Below are positions 19,554 through 30,319 of a stretch of DNA of 50,845 nucleotides, piece after piece. Below the pieces are notes generated by a model. The model was not told where the DNA came from and searched no databases. It was given only the letters and a program-made list of their open reading frames with translations. Source of the stretch: an uncultured Anaerolineae bacterium. GTDB lineage: Bacteria > Chloroflexota > Anaerolineae > J036 > Brachytrichaceae. Position 1 is the first letter of the stretch, and each line of letters begins with the position of its first letter. Location of the stretch: NCBI GenBank assembly GCA_937959265.1, contig CALGMA010000041.1, positions 1 to 50,845 on the forward strand, read 5' to 3'. Made by a program: the position numbers and the translations under genes.

Positions 19554-19641
19554 GCTACTTTTGGTTACCTGCCGGTCGTCTCGAACCCGCGCGCCAGTAA
19601 GCCGCCTTTGCCCACGGCAAAGTAGCTAAACCAAAAGTAGC
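19554..19641 (-). promoter_or_regulatory. Long-range pairing element of the aroG leader RNA
   Basis: Two 13-nt arms are perfectly complementary: GCTACTTTTGGTT (minus 19641-19629, inside the Tyr-Phe-Trp-Phe codons of the leader ORF) and AACCAAAAGTAGC (minus 19566-19554, covering the leader stop codon). A small TTTGCC-GTG-GGCAAA hairpin (19621-19607) sits in the loop. A ribosome stalled on the aromatic codons would occupy the first arm and change the fold upstream of the terminator. The pairings are seen; the switching mechanism is inferred from trp/phe attenuators. Confidence 0.8.
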
Positions 19642-19663
19642 CCCAAAAGCGCACGGATACCAT
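19565..19663 (-). CDS. Aromatic-rich leader peptide (32 aa) of the aroG operon
   Basis: A 32-codon ORF from ATG 19663 to TAA 19567-19565. Residues 6-15 read FWGYFWFSYF, eight aromatic residues in ten, using Phe, Trp and Tyr together; the rest (AVGKGGLLARG, then FETTGR) is unremarkable. The ORF begins about 17 nt after the -10 box of a strong promoter, so its mRNA has a very short 5' leader and no clear Shine-Dalgarno sequence. Translation speed over the aromatic codons would report the charging of three tRNAs at once, matching the operon's role in making the common precursor chorismate. It is too short for routine gene callers. Function is inferred from position, composition and the downstream terminator. 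Confidence 0.85.
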   Translation of the reverse strand: MVSVRFWGYFWFSYFAVGKGGLLARGFETTGR

Positions 19664-19679
19664 GTCCGAGATGACCGAC

Positions 19680-19708
19680 ATAGTAAGCCATGAGGCGCAA
19701 CTTGTCAA
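19680..19708 (-). promoter_or_regulatory. Sigma-70-type promoter of the aroG attenuator and aromatic operon
   Basis: The minus strand has TTGACA (19708-19703), a 17-nt spacer, and TACTAT (19685-19680). This is a perfect -35 with a five-of-six -10 at the ideal spacing. Transcription should start near 19672, about 9 nt before the leader-peptide ATG. It is the strongest promoter match noticed in the window. Confidence 0.85.
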
Positions 19709-19753
19709 ATGCGCGACGGCGCATGTGCGCGCGGCCGAAAAGTGGTTGGGGTG

Positions 19754-19778
19754 GGCGAAGGCATTGCCTTCGCCTACC
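19754..19778. repeat. 25-bp palindromic intergenic element (copy A)
   Basis: The sequence GGCGAAGGCATTGCCTTCGC followed by CTACC has a 9-bp stem (GGCGAAGGC/GCCTTCGCC) and a 3-nt loop. It matches the element at 36431 in 21 of 25 positions, including a compensatory A-T to C-G pair change in the stem. It lies in the gap between the divergent aromatic operon and the ABC importer operon. Confidence 0.7.
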
Positions 19779-19954
19779 TAGGCTCAATGCGGATTTCCGC
19801 AAACGCGCTCGCCCACGCGCGCCTGCGGCGATTTTCGATAGAATTCAGGGCAAGGCAAATGAGGGCGCTGCTCCGCTCTCCCCGCGCCGCGTATCACGCA
19901 CGCTCCGCGACGAGGACAAATCACCCGTAACACAGATTTCCAGGAGGTTTTGAC

Positions 19955-21028
19955 ATGATCAAAAAGTTTGCTTTGTCTATCGCCGCTGCTGTGGCCGTCT
20001 CCGCATGTACTGCGATGCCGGCGCCGCCGCCTCCAGCCGGCCAGCAACCCGCCGTAGCGCCGCCCGCCAAGCCCAAAGTCACGCACATTCGCTTTGCGTT
20101 GGACTGGGCCATCGAAGGGCCGTCGGCGCCGTTCCTCATCGCGCTCGACAAGGGCTACTTCGCCGAGGAAGGGTTGTCGGTCGTCATTGACCGGGGCACC
20201 GGCTCGGCGGGCACGGTGACCAAGATCGCCAGCGGCGCGTACGAGATGGGCTACGCCGACATCAACTCGATGATCGAGTTCAACGTGAAGAACCCCGACA
20301 AGGCGCTACAGGCGATCGCCATCCTCTACAACAACGCGCCGATGACGGTCTTCACGCTCAAGGATAAGGGGATCGCCTCGCCGGCCGATCTCGTCGGCAA
20401 GAAGCTTGGCGCGCCGGCGGGCGACGCAGGCCGGCGGCTCTTCCCGCTGTTCGCCAAGCAAGTGGGCATTGACCCAGGGAGCGTGGAGTGGGTGACCATG
20501 GAACCGGCCCTGCGCGAGGCCGCCCTGGCCAAAGGCGAAGTGGACGCGATCACCGCTTTCTACGGCAGCGGATGGTTCGGCCTGCTGCGCAACAAGGTTG
20601 AGCCGGAGAACATCGTCGCCTTCATGTATGCCGAACAGGGCCTGCCGCTGTATGGCAACGCCGTGATGGCCTCGCCCAAGTTCCTGGCCGAGAACGAAGA
20701 AGCGGTGAAGGGCTTTCTGCGCGCGCTGGCCCGCGGCTGGCAAGAGGCGCTGGCCGATCCGGCCGCAGCCGTGGAGATCATCAAGCGCCGCGAGCCGCTG
20801 ATTGACGCCGAGGTTGAGACGGCGCGCCTGAAGATGGCCATTGAGAAGCACTTCCTGACCGAAGAAGTGAAGAAGAACGGCTTTGGCGCGGCCGACCCTG
20901 AGCGGCTGGCGAAGAGCATCGCGATGGTGGCCGAGGGCTTCGAGCTGCCCAGCGTCCCCAAGCCGGAGGAAGTTTTCACCGATAAGTATTTGCCGGCCAA
21001 AGAGTCGCGCATGCCGCCGGCGATGTGA
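19955..21028 (+). CDS. ABC transporter substrate-binding lipoprotein (NMT1/SsuA-like)
   Basis: 357 residues with a lipoprotein signal: MIKKFALSIAAAVAVSAC, with the lipidated Cys at residue 18, then a Pro/Ala-rich linker. The mature part (RFALDWAIEGPSAPFLIALDKGYFAEEGL onward) is a periplasmic-binding fold of the NMT1/THI5/SsuA/TauA group, which includes binding proteins for sulfonates, hydroxymethylpyrimidine, nucleobase-like heterocycles and others. An AGGAGG ribosome site at 19942-19947 sits 7 nt ahead of the ATG. It is followed by the ATPase, the permease and a molybdenum hydroxylase, so the ligand is probably the hydroxylase substrate, perhaps a purine, pyridine or related N-heterocycle (inference). 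Confidence 0.92.
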   Translation: MIKKFALSIAAAVAVSACTAMPAPPPPAGQQPAVAPPAKPKVTHIRFALDWAIEGPSAPFLIALDKGYFAEEGLSVVIDRGTGSAGTVTKIASGAYEMGYADINSMIEFNVKNPDKALQAIAILYNNAPMTVFTLKDKGIASPADLVGKKLGAPAGDAGRRLFPLFAKQVGIDPGSVEWVTMEPALREAALAKGEVDAITAFYGSGWFGLLRNKVEPENIVAFMYAEQGLPLYGNAVMASPKFLAENEEAVKGFLRALARGWQEALADPAAAVEIIKRREPLIDAEVETARLKMAIEKHFLTEEVKKNGFGAADPERLAKSIAMVAEGFELPSVPKPEEVFTDKYLPAKESRMPPAM

Positions 21029-21039
21029 CCGCCCCTCAC

Positions 21040-21075
21040 CGGCCCGCGCAGGTGGTCGCAATCCTGCGCGGGCCG
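21040..21075 (+). terminator. GC-rich hairpin between binding protein and ATPase genes
   Basis: A perfect 13-bp inverted repeat (CGGCCCGCGCAGG / CCTGCGCGGGCCG) encloses a 10-nt loop and is followed by CCTTTTG. The U-tract is short, so it is more likely a partial terminator or mRNA 3'-end stabiliser that raises binding-protein output relative to the membrane components than a full stop. Confidence 0.6.
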
Positions 21076-21094
21076 CCTTTTGCCCATCATCCAC

Positions 21095-21892
21095 ATGGCA
21101 ACATCAGTCCCCTGCGTCGCCCTGCGCGATGTGTCGCTGATCTACTACGGCGACGATGGGCGCGCGGTGCACGCCCTCGAAGGCGTGTCGCTGTCCATCG
21201 CGCAAGGCGAATTCGTGGCCATCGCCGGCCCCAGCGGCTGCGGCAAAACCACCATCCTCAAGCTGGTCTCCGGCCTGATGCCGGCCACGCGCGGCCAGGT
21301 GTTGATTGACGGCGCGCCGGTGCGCGGGCCGCAGAAGAACGTCGGCATGGCCTTTCAGAACCCCACGCTGCTGCCGTGGCGCAGCGCGCTAGAGAACGTG
21401 TTGTTGCCGCTTGAGGTGGTGGAGCCACATCGGCGCGCCTTTCGCCAGAGGAAGCGCGAGTACGAAGCGCGCGCCTTAGAGCTGCTCAAGCTGGTCGGGC
21501 TGGATGGCTTCGCCCACAAGCCGCCCTATCAGCTCTCCGGCGGGATGCAACAGCGCGTCTCGCTCTGCCGCGCGCTCATCCACGAGCCGGAGATTCTGCT
21601 GCTCGACGAGCCGTTCGCCGCGCTGGACGCCTTCACCCGCGAGGAGCTTTGGGGCGTGTTACAGTCGCTGTGGCAGGCGCGGCGCTGCACGGTAATACTC
21701 GTGACACATGATCTGCGCGAAGCTGTCTTCCTAGCCACCACGGTGTATGTGATGAGCAAGCGACCGGGACGACTGATGCACGCCACGCATATTGATTTGC
21801 CGCGCCCGCGCGCGGCGGAGCACATGTTCGAGCCGCGTTTCAACGACTACGTGCACGACATCTACACACGCATTGGGGAGGTGCGCGCATGA
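21095..21892 (+). CDS. ABC transporter ATP-binding protein (SsuB/TauB-like)
   Basis: 265 residues from the ATG at 21095; a TTG at 21080 would add five. Canonical ABC motifs are Walker A GPSGCGKTT, Q-loop AFQNPTLLPWRS, signature LSGGMQQRVSLCRAL, Walker B ILLLDEPFAALD, and switch His in LVTHDLREAV. The ALDAFTREELW and HDLREAVFLATTVYVMSKRPGR segments are typical of the nitrate/sulfonate/taurine importer class. It powers uptake through the permease encoded next, with which it shares an ATGA start-stop overlap. Confidence 0.96.
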   Translation: MATSVPCVALRDVSLIYYGDDGRAVHALEGVSLSIAQGEFVAIAGPSGCGKTTILKLVSGLMPATRGQVLIDGAPVRGPQKNVGMAFQNPTLLPWRSALENVLLPLEVVEPHRRAFRQRKREYEARALELLKLVGLDGFAHKPPYQLSGGMQQRVSLCRALIHEPEILLLDEPFAALDAFTREELWGVLQSLWQARRCTVILVTHDLREAVFLATTVYVMSKRPGRLMHATHIDLPRPRAAEHMFEPRFNDYVHDIYTRIGEVRA

Positions 21893-22647
21893 AGCGCGCT
21901 TCCCCGCTGCGGCGCATCTTGCCGCCAGTCATCGCCGTGGCGCTCTTCTTCCTCGCGTGGGAGGTGGGCTGCCTGGTGTTGGGCGTGGACGAGTTCATCT
22001 TGCCGCGCCCCAGCGTCGCTGTGGCCGCCTATTTCCAGTGGCAAGCGGCCATCTGGCCCAACGCGCTGCAGACGCTGTTCACGACGCTGGTCGGCCTGGC
22101 GCTGGCCATCGTGACCGGCACTTTGATCGGCGCGTTGATCGGCTACTCGGCGTTGCTCTATGATGCGCTATACCCGCTGCTGATCGCGTTCAACTCGATC
22201 CCCAAAGCGGCGCTGGTGCCGGTGTTCGTGATCTGGTTCGGCATCGGCACGCTGCCGGCGATCCTGATCGCCTTCCTCATCTCGTTCTTCCCGATCGCCG
22301 TCAACGTGGCTACCGGCATCGCCACGGTGGAGCCGGAGCTGCGCGACGTGTTGCGCTCGCTGGGCGCCAGCAAGTTCGACCTGTTCATCAAGGTGGGCTT
22401 CCCGCGCGCGCTGCCGTATTTCTTCGCCTCGCTCAAGGTTGCGGTGACGCTGGCCTTCGTCGGTTCTGTGGTGGCCGAGTTAGGCGCATCGAATCGCGGC
22501 ATCGGCAACATGATGGTGATCGCCAGCTCGCGCTTCGACGTGCCGCTGGTGTTCGCCGGCTTGATCGTCGTCGCGCTGATGGGCATCGCCCTGTATGCCG
22601 CCTTTGCCCTGCTCGAGCGGCGCGTCGTGAATTGGGCCTATCGCTAA
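21889..22647 (+). CDS. ABC transporter permease (SsuC/TauC-like)
   Basis: 252 residues with about six hydrophobic segments: near residues 10-30, 65-90, 100-120, 125-145, and 180-200, and the last at 222-243. The cytoplasmic coupling loop is EPELRDVLRSLGASKFDLFIKVGFPRALPYFFASLKVAVTLAF, following the EAA-type consensus of binding-protein-dependent permeases. It forms the membrane channel for the substrate delivered by the lipoprotein at 19955. The start overlaps the ATPase stop (ATGA), and the oxidase FAD subunit starts 3 nt after its stop. Confidence 0.95.
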   Translation: MKRASPLRRILPPVIAVALFFLAWEVGCLVLGVDEFILPRPSVAVAAYFQWQAAIWPNALQTLFTTLVGLALAIVTGTLIGALIGYSALLYDALYPLLIAFNSIPKAALVPVFVIWFGIGTLPAILIAFLISFFPIAVNVATGIATVEPELRDVLRSLGASKFDLFIKVGFPRALPYFFASLKVAVTLAFVGSVVAELGASNRGIGNMMVIASSRFDVPLVFAGLIVVALMGIALYAAFALLERRVVNWAYR

Positions 22648-22650
22648 GCC

Positions 22651-23544
22651 ATGAGTTGGAATGATTACTTCATGCCCAAGACGTTAGAGGAGGCCGTGCG
22701 ACTCCTGGCCGCGCACGGCGGGCGCGCCCGTGTGATCGGCGGCGGCACGGACTACTTCGTGGATGAGGCGCATCAGCCGGCGCCGGAGGCGCTGGTGGAC
22801 GTGACGCGCATCGCCGACCTGCGCGGCATCTGGGAGGAGGAGGGCTACGTCGTCATCGGCTGCGGCGCGTCGCACGCGCAGATCGTCGCCTCGCCGCTCG
22901 TGCAGGCGCACGGCGCGGCCTTGGTCGAGGCCTGCGGGCAGATCGGCGGGCCGCAGGTGCGCAACGTGGCGACGCTGGCCGGCAACATCGCCCACGCGCT
23001 GCCGGCCGCCGACGGCGCCATCGCGTTGCTGGCGTTGGACGGCGAGGCGCTGATCGCGTGGGCCGAGGGGGACGCCGTAATCCGGGAATGGCGGCCGCTG
23101 CCCCAGCTCTTTCGAGGGCCGGGGCAATCGGCCATAGACAGCACGCGGCAAGTTTTGGCGGCGCTGCGCTTCCCGGTTCGCGCGCCGTCGGAAGGCTCGG
23201 CTTTCGCCCGCGTGATGCGCCCGCAAGGCGTAGCGCTGCCGATCATGGGGTTGGCCGCGCGCGTGCGCTTGCGCGACGACGGCGTCATCGCCGACGCCCG
23301 CGTGACGCTGGGGCCGGCCGCGCCGACGCCGTTTCGCGCGCAGGCCACCGAAGCCTATCTGCGCGGCCGGACGCCGGACGCGCCGACCTTGCGCGAGGCC
23401 GGCGAAACGCTCCTCGGCGAAGCGCATCCGCGCACCAGCCCGCACCGCGCCACGGCGGAATATCGGCGCGAGGTGATTCCGGTGTTGTTCCAGGAAGCGA
23501 TGGGCCGCGCGCTACAACGCGCGGCGGTTCTTGAGGGAGGATAA
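22651..23544 (+). CDS. Molybdenum hydroxylase FAD-binding subunit (XdhB/CoxM-like)
   Basis: 297 residues. The FAD domain of the xanthine dehydrogenase family is recognised by the N-terminal YFMPKTLEEAVRLLAAHGGRARVIGGGTDYF, the later CGQIGGPQVRNVATLAGNIAHALPAAD, and a C-terminal domain ending in RRSPHR-like TSPHRATAEYRREVIPVL. It passes electrons from the iron-sulfur centres to NAD+, quinone or oxygen. It lies directly upstream of the fused iron-sulfur/molybdopterin subunit, with which it forms the holoenzyme. The DUF-like stretch between residues 150 and 180 is less conserved and gives no hint of the acceptor. Confidence 0.93.
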   Translation: MSWNDYFMPKTLEEAVRLLAAHGGRARVIGGGTDYFVDEAHQPAPEALVDVTRIADLRGIWEEEGYVVIGCGASHAQIVASPLVQAHGAALVEACGQIGGPQVRNVATLAGNIAHALPAADGAIALLALDGEALIAWAEGDAVIREWRPLPQLFRGPGQSAIDSTRQVLAALRFPVRAPSEGSAFARVMRPQGVALPIMGLAARVRLRDDGVIADARVTLGPAAPTPFRAQATEAYLRGRTPDAPTLREAGETLLGEAHPRTSPHRATAEYRREVIPVLFQEAMGRALQRAAVLEGG

Positions 23545-23549
23545 CGCTC

Positions 23550-26350
<2,801 letters not shown>

Positions 26351-26354
<4 letters not shown>

Positions 26355-26722
26355 GTACGGCGACTCCGACAGATTTCATCGGCCCGTGGATCGGCGAGAC
26401 AATCGGCTACGATAGCCCGGCGCACATCTGGGAGATCAGCGTGCGCGCCTCGCGGCTGGAGATTCGCACGCGCTGGGAAGATGAGTCAGGGTGGGAATTG
26501 ATGTATGCGGAAGTGACCGACGGCCCAGCTGGCTTCTCGATCGGCGAACAGCGCGCCGTGCTGGTGGATTCGCAGCATTTCGTTATCCCCGGTTGGGACA
26601 CGAACGACACGCGCGGGGGCGTGGGGCCGTCTTACGATGTGGTGTTCTCGCGGCCGGGCATTGCGGAGCTGAGCGCGCATCAGGCCTACCAGCGTTTCGT
26701 CGCATCGCGCGACCAGGCCTGA
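26351..26722 (+). CDS. Small protein of unknown function, last gene of the hydroxylase operon
   Basis: 123 residues from the ATG at 26351, which overlaps the stop of the hydroxylase gene as ATGA; an upstream ATG in frame would run deep inside that gene. No family is recognised. The protein is acidic and rich in Trp, with alternating strand-like stretches (WEISVRASRLEIRTRWEDE, then MYAEVTDGPAGFSI and FVIPGWD), so a small beta-barrel or lipocalin-like fold is possible. It has no signal peptide or cysteines. The tight coupling suggests a part in the same pathway, for example an accessory or substrate-processing role, but nothing in the sequence defines it. Confidence 0.75.
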
Positions 26723-26746
26723 TGCATGGCACTGCTCGTCAGAGAC

Positions 26747-27952
26747 TCACGCGCTCGGTAGAAGCCGGACGGCTTCACCGAAAGGGAACACGCTCAGGTC
26801 GCCGCCGTTCGGCGTGACTACCCACAACACCGGCAGCGAAGGCGGGCGCGCCGGAAAGTCACCGTAGCCGTCGGTGAGGTAGATCGCCAACGTGACGGCA
26901 TGCGGGTCGGCGTGGTGTTCGAGGTATGCGAAGAACGGCCGGAAGTCCGTGCCGCCGCCGCCTTTGGGTGGAGGTAGCTCTGCATCCGCCGTCACCACGA
27001 ACGGGCCATGCAACGCAGCGTCGGCGAAGAATAAGTTGCAGCACAAATGCGGGTAGGCGCGCAGGATAGCCCGCACTTCGCTCATGAAACAGGTGACGTC
27101 ATCCCGCGAGATCGAGCCGCTGGTGTCCACGCAGACATGCACGTGCACCGTCTCGCCAGCGATCGTCTCGAGATACATGCCATCGCCGACGAAGCGGCGG
27201 TCGAATGCGCCGAAGTCGGTGGGCGTCTGCACCAGGTAGCGCCACAGATAGCTGCGCCAATCCACGCGCGATGCCAGCAGCGCGTCCAATTCGCGCCGCA
27301 GGCCAGCCGGAACGTCGCCCGCCAGCGACGATCGCATCACCATCTGGGCCTGCTGCAGCGCCTGCTTCCACTTGCCTTCAAGCTCGGCGCGGTCGGCTGC
27401 TGTGTTCGGCATAGCGCTGGCCGCCTGTCCCTCGTCGCTCACCCGCCCTGAGCCATCGTCGGGCGCTACTTCCAGCAGATCGGACATGCCGGCAGCAGCG
27501 TGTCTGCCCTGCTGCGCCTCGCGGAGGAGCAGCTCATACACCTCTTCCGTGGCGAGGTGCTCCTTGTGCGAATCGCGGACGCCGCCTTCGGGCAAGGTGT
27601 AGCCGTTGCGCACGAGCATGCCGTTAACAACGATGTCGGCGGCAATATTCCACAGCTCCGCGTCGCGCGTCCCACGCCGGGTTACGTGCAGCAGCGCTGC
27701 ATGCAACACCTCGTGCAGCAACAAGCCGTCTTGCGCCGCAGGCGAGAGCGCGCGGAAGAAGTGGGGGTTGACGAACACATCGCGACCATCGGTCGCTGCA
27801 GTTAGCAGCCGATCCGTGATCGTGATGCGCGCATGCAGGGCAAGGGTGGCAAAGAATGGGCTGCGCTGACAAATGCGCAGCAGCGATGCGCTGACCGCGC
27901 GATAGGTTTCACGTTCGGCGGCGTGGGCGGTTGGGGAAGCGAGTAGGGACAT
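26747..27952 (-). CDS. DUF2201/VWA-like putative metallopeptidase protein
   Basis: 401 residues. The N-terminal half is a DUF2201-type putative metallopeptidase domain with an HExxH-like zinc motif, LLHEVLHAALLH, in a segment starting ITDRLLTAATDGRDVFVNP. A low-complexity linker follows (residues 150-200). The C-terminal half is a von Willebrand A-like domain: VHVCVDTSGSI carries the DxSxS MIDAS motif, and TDG follows later in LTDGYGDFP. No signal peptide is present. It is encoded 25 nt downstream of a MoxR ATPase gene, and such MoxR plus VWA pairs are generally thought to act in metal insertion or assembly of large complexes. The client here is unknown; the neighbouring molybdenum hydroxylase is on the opposite strand. 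Confidence 0.88.
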   Translation of the reverse strand: MSLLASPTAHAAERETYRAVSASLLRICQRSPFFATLALHARITITDRLLTAATDGRDVFVNPHFFRALSPAAQDGLLLHEVLHAALLHVTRRGTRDAELWNIAADIVVNGMLVRNGYTLPEGGVRDSHKEHLATEEVYELLLREAQQGRHAAAGMSDLLEVAPDDGSGRVSDEGQAASAMPNTAADRAELEGKWKQALQQAQMVMRSSLAGDVPAGLRRELDALLASRVDWRSYLWRYLVQTPTDFGAFDRRFVGDGMYLETIAGETVHVHVCVDTSGSISRDDVTCFMSEVRAILRAYPHLCCNLFFADAALHGPFVVTADAELPPPKGGGGTDFRPFFAYLEHHADPHAVTLAIYLTDGYGDFPARPPSLPVLWVVTPNGGDLSVFPFGEAVRLLPSA

Positions 27953-27977
27953 GGTGTTGCAACCTACGTTTTACGCC

Positions 27978-29045
27978 TCACATAAGCATTGGACGATTCG
28001 CGCTATGCACCCTCAGCCTCAACGCTGGCGTTTCGAGCGGCGCTTCGAGTAAGCCATGATAATGCGCCATCCACTCCTGCAATAGATCGTCTTGCGCAAT
28101 CAGCCGCTTGAAGTTACCCATCTCGCCCTTGCGCCGCATCAGTCGGAACAAATCCACAGCGCACAACTGCACCCACTCCGGCTCGGCGACCTGAGTCAGC
28201 CACCTGAACGCATAATAGGCCTGCTGCGCCTCCTGCGCCCGCGCTGCCAGGCCGACGATCAGCGCATAGCGCATCGAGGGCTCGGATGGGAAGGCAACAT
28301 CGTCGCCCTGGCCGGCCAGAATGCGTTCGAAGTTGGGCAGCTGCTCGTAAAGCTGCACGAAGGCGTTGAACTCGGTCGCCGTTGCCGTGCCCACCGCCGG
28401 CGCGATGTCCAGGCCGGCGCGGTGCAATTCGCTGGCCATCGCCCACGAGCGCGGCGATGGCCAAGCCGGCTGCTGGCCGTCCGTCTTGTGCAACAGTTGC
28501 GGGCGGAACGCCACAAAGGCGATGATGCGCTCGTGCATGCCGGCTGCCAGCGCATAGGCTTTGAAACTGTCCAGGTCGGGTTCGACTTCGAGGTGGATGA
28601 AGCGATTGCCGAGCGGCGCCGGCATATCGAATACCGCAGCGCGATCTTCCTTGCGGTTGCCGGCAGCCCAGATGAACCAGCCATCCGGCACCTCGTAGCT
28701 GCCCACCCGGCGATCCAGGATCAACTGCTGCGCCATGCCCTGCATCGTGGGCGGCGCGAGGTTGATCTCGTCCAGGAAGAGGACGCCTCGTCCTTTGTGC
28801 GGCAGGAACTCCGGCGGATACCAGCGCGAGACGCGCCGCATTTTGTCAGCAACCGGTAGGCCGCGCAGGTCGGTCGGCGCGAGCTGCGACAAGCGCACAT
28901 CTATACATGCGATGCCGTACGCGTCGGCCGTCTGGCGCACGATGCTGGACTTGCCAATCCCCGGCGGCCCCCAAATCATGACGCTGAGTTTGAGGTGATG
29001 GCGGATGAGACGATCGAGGAAGATCGCCAAGTCAGATGGTTTCAT
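27978..29045 (-). CDS. MoxR-like AAA+ ATPase
   Basis: 355 residues. Walker A is GPPGIGKSS near residue 27, Walker B is GVLFLDEINLA, and sensor/arginine-finger elements follow in WAAGNRKEDRA and PAPLGNRFIHLEV. The C-terminal part is helical with repeats of LVGLAARAQEAQQAYYAFRWL character. AAA+ enzymes of the MoxR group are chaperones that remodel protein complexes, usually with a VWA protein, which is encoded immediately downstream. The first AAA residues (MKPSDLAIFLDRLIRHHLKLSVMIWG) show the start is correct at the ATG at 29045. No export signal. Confidence 0.93.
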   Translation of the reverse strand: MKPSDLAIFLDRLIRHHLKLSVMIWGPPGIGKSSIVRQTADAYGIACIDVRLSQLAPTDLRGLPVADKMRRVSRWYPPEFLPHKGRGVLFLDEINLAPPTMQGMAQQLILDRRVGSYEVPDGWFIWAAGNRKEDRAAVFDMPAPLGNRFIHLEVEPDLDSFKAYALAAGMHERIIAFVAFRPQLLHKTDGQQPAWPSPRSWAMASELHRAGLDIAPAVGTATATEFNAFVQLYEQLPNFERILAGQGDDVAFPSEPSMRYALIVGLAARAQEAQQAYYAFRWLTQVAEPEWVQLCAVDLFRLMRRKGEMGNFKRLIAQDDLLQEWMAHYHGLLEAPLETPALRLRVHSANRPMLM

Positions 29046-29205
29046 GTGCGTGTGCTATCAGGCCGGCCGGTGCGCACCGTTTGCGCAGGCGGACGACTCC
29101 GCGAGTAATCGTCGTTGTCCACTGATTATCGTTGCGCTGCGCTGCGCGTGTGATCGCCCGCTGGCAGATAGCTGACTTTTGAACGCCATTACGGATCGAG
29201 CTATC

Positions 29206-30270
29206 TCAGCGGGTGATGGTGAGTTCCTGGCCTGGCCGAATCAGACAGTTGGCGGTGAGATTGTTCTGGCGAATGAGGTCGTCCACCGAGACGTTGAACC
29301 GCGTGGCAATCGCCCAGCACGAATCACCCTGCTTCACGGTGTAGGTCACTGTGCTGCCCTGAGTCGCCAGCACGTCGGTGGGTTGCAGCGCCGGCGTCTC
29401 CGTCGGAGGAGGCGGCGTATCGGTCGGCAGCGGTGAAGGCATAGGCGCGCTCGTCGCCGTGGCAACCGGTGGTGCCGCTTCGGTCGCCGTAGCCGCTGGC
29501 AATGCGTCGGTCGCCGGCTCGGTGGCGATGATCGGCGTCGGCATCACTGGCCGCGCCGACGAATCGCGGACCGCGCCGGAGCCGGCGATGGCAACTGCCA
29601 GCAGAGCCGCCACACCGAGTACCGTCCCCAGGATGATGGCCAGGCTCAAGAGGCTGCGGGAGCGCGAAGCCGAGATAGGGACCGGGCGCTTCGACGTCGT
29701 CACCTTCGGCTTATACGTCGTGGCAGGCTTGGGAGCAGGGGCCGGCCTTGGCCGCGCCTGATAGGCTGCGGCCTGCGATTTGGACTTGAACTCAACTTTG
29801 CCTGTCGAGCCTGCACCAACGGCTTCCAGCGCACCGGACGGATGGGCAGCAGCGGGAGTCCGCGCTTCGTTCTCCCGTGGGGCATGCTCGGTCGCCGACA
29901 CATTTGCGGCCGGCTCATCCGGCGTTTCATCCGCGACCGACGGCGGAGAAGCGGGCTCGACCAGCGCAACACGCACCGCATCCGTCGGCTCGGCAGGAGT
30001 GGCAGACGGAGCCGGGGCCTCGGCAAGCGTCAACGATTGGTGATGCGTCTCGGGAGACGAGGTTGCCGACAACGGCTCGGGGGGCGTCTGAGGTTGTACC
30101 GGCTGTGCGGGCTTCGCGGGCGGTGCGGGCCGGAAGGAAGTCGCTCGCTTGGACGAGCCAGCATCGGCTGGGCTGAACACATAGCCGCACATGTCGCAGC
30201 TCATCGCGCTCGCCGGATTACTCGAACCGCAGGACGGACAACGCCGTCTTTGTTTGGGCTGTGAACTCAC
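29206..30270 (-). CDS. Zinc-ribbon, single-span membrane protein with extracytoplasmic LysM domain
   Basis: 354 residues. An N-terminal zinc ribbon (CPSCGSSNPASAMSCDMCGY) is followed by a long Ala/Pro/Glu-rich region, a transmembrane segment at about 206-232 (LLSLAIILGTVLGVAALLAVAIAGSG), a Pro/Thr-rich stalk, and a C-terminal LysM domain (TYTVKQGDSCWAIATRFNVSVDDL, then LIRPGQELTITR). The predicted topology is cytoplasmic N-terminus with the LysM outside, where it can bind peptidoglycan or another glycan. The LysM contains two cysteines (GDSC and NNLTANC), as in the paralogue next door. The gene begins 49 nt after the stop of that paralogue; the two look like a duplicated pair. Confidence 0.88.
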   Translation of the reverse strand: MSSQPKQRRRCPSCGSSNPASAMSCDMCGYVFSPADAGSSKRATSFRPAPPAKPAQPVQPQTPPEPLSATSSPETHHQSLTLAEAPAPSATPAEPTDAVRVALVEPASPPSVADETPDEPAANVSATEHAPRENEARTPAAAHPSGALEAVGAGSTGKVEFKSKSQAAAYQARPRPAPAPKPATTYKPKVTTSKRPVPISASRSRSLLSLAIILGTVLGVAALLAVAIAGSGAVRDSSARPVMPTPIIATEPATDALPAATATEAAPPVATATSAPMPSPLPTDTPPPPTETPALQPTDVLATQGSTVTYTVKQGDSCWAIATRFNVSVDDLIRQNNLTANCLIRPGQELTITR

Positions 30271-30319
30271 GTCGCTTTCCTCCTTGCGTTAGCAGCCCGA
30301 GAAAGATGCTGCTTGCCGC

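Noticed and set aside
19500..19720. T-box riboswitch upstream of aroG
   Set aside because: No TGGNACCGCG antiterminator motif is seen; a leader ORF full of aromatic codons and a plain terminator explain the region better.
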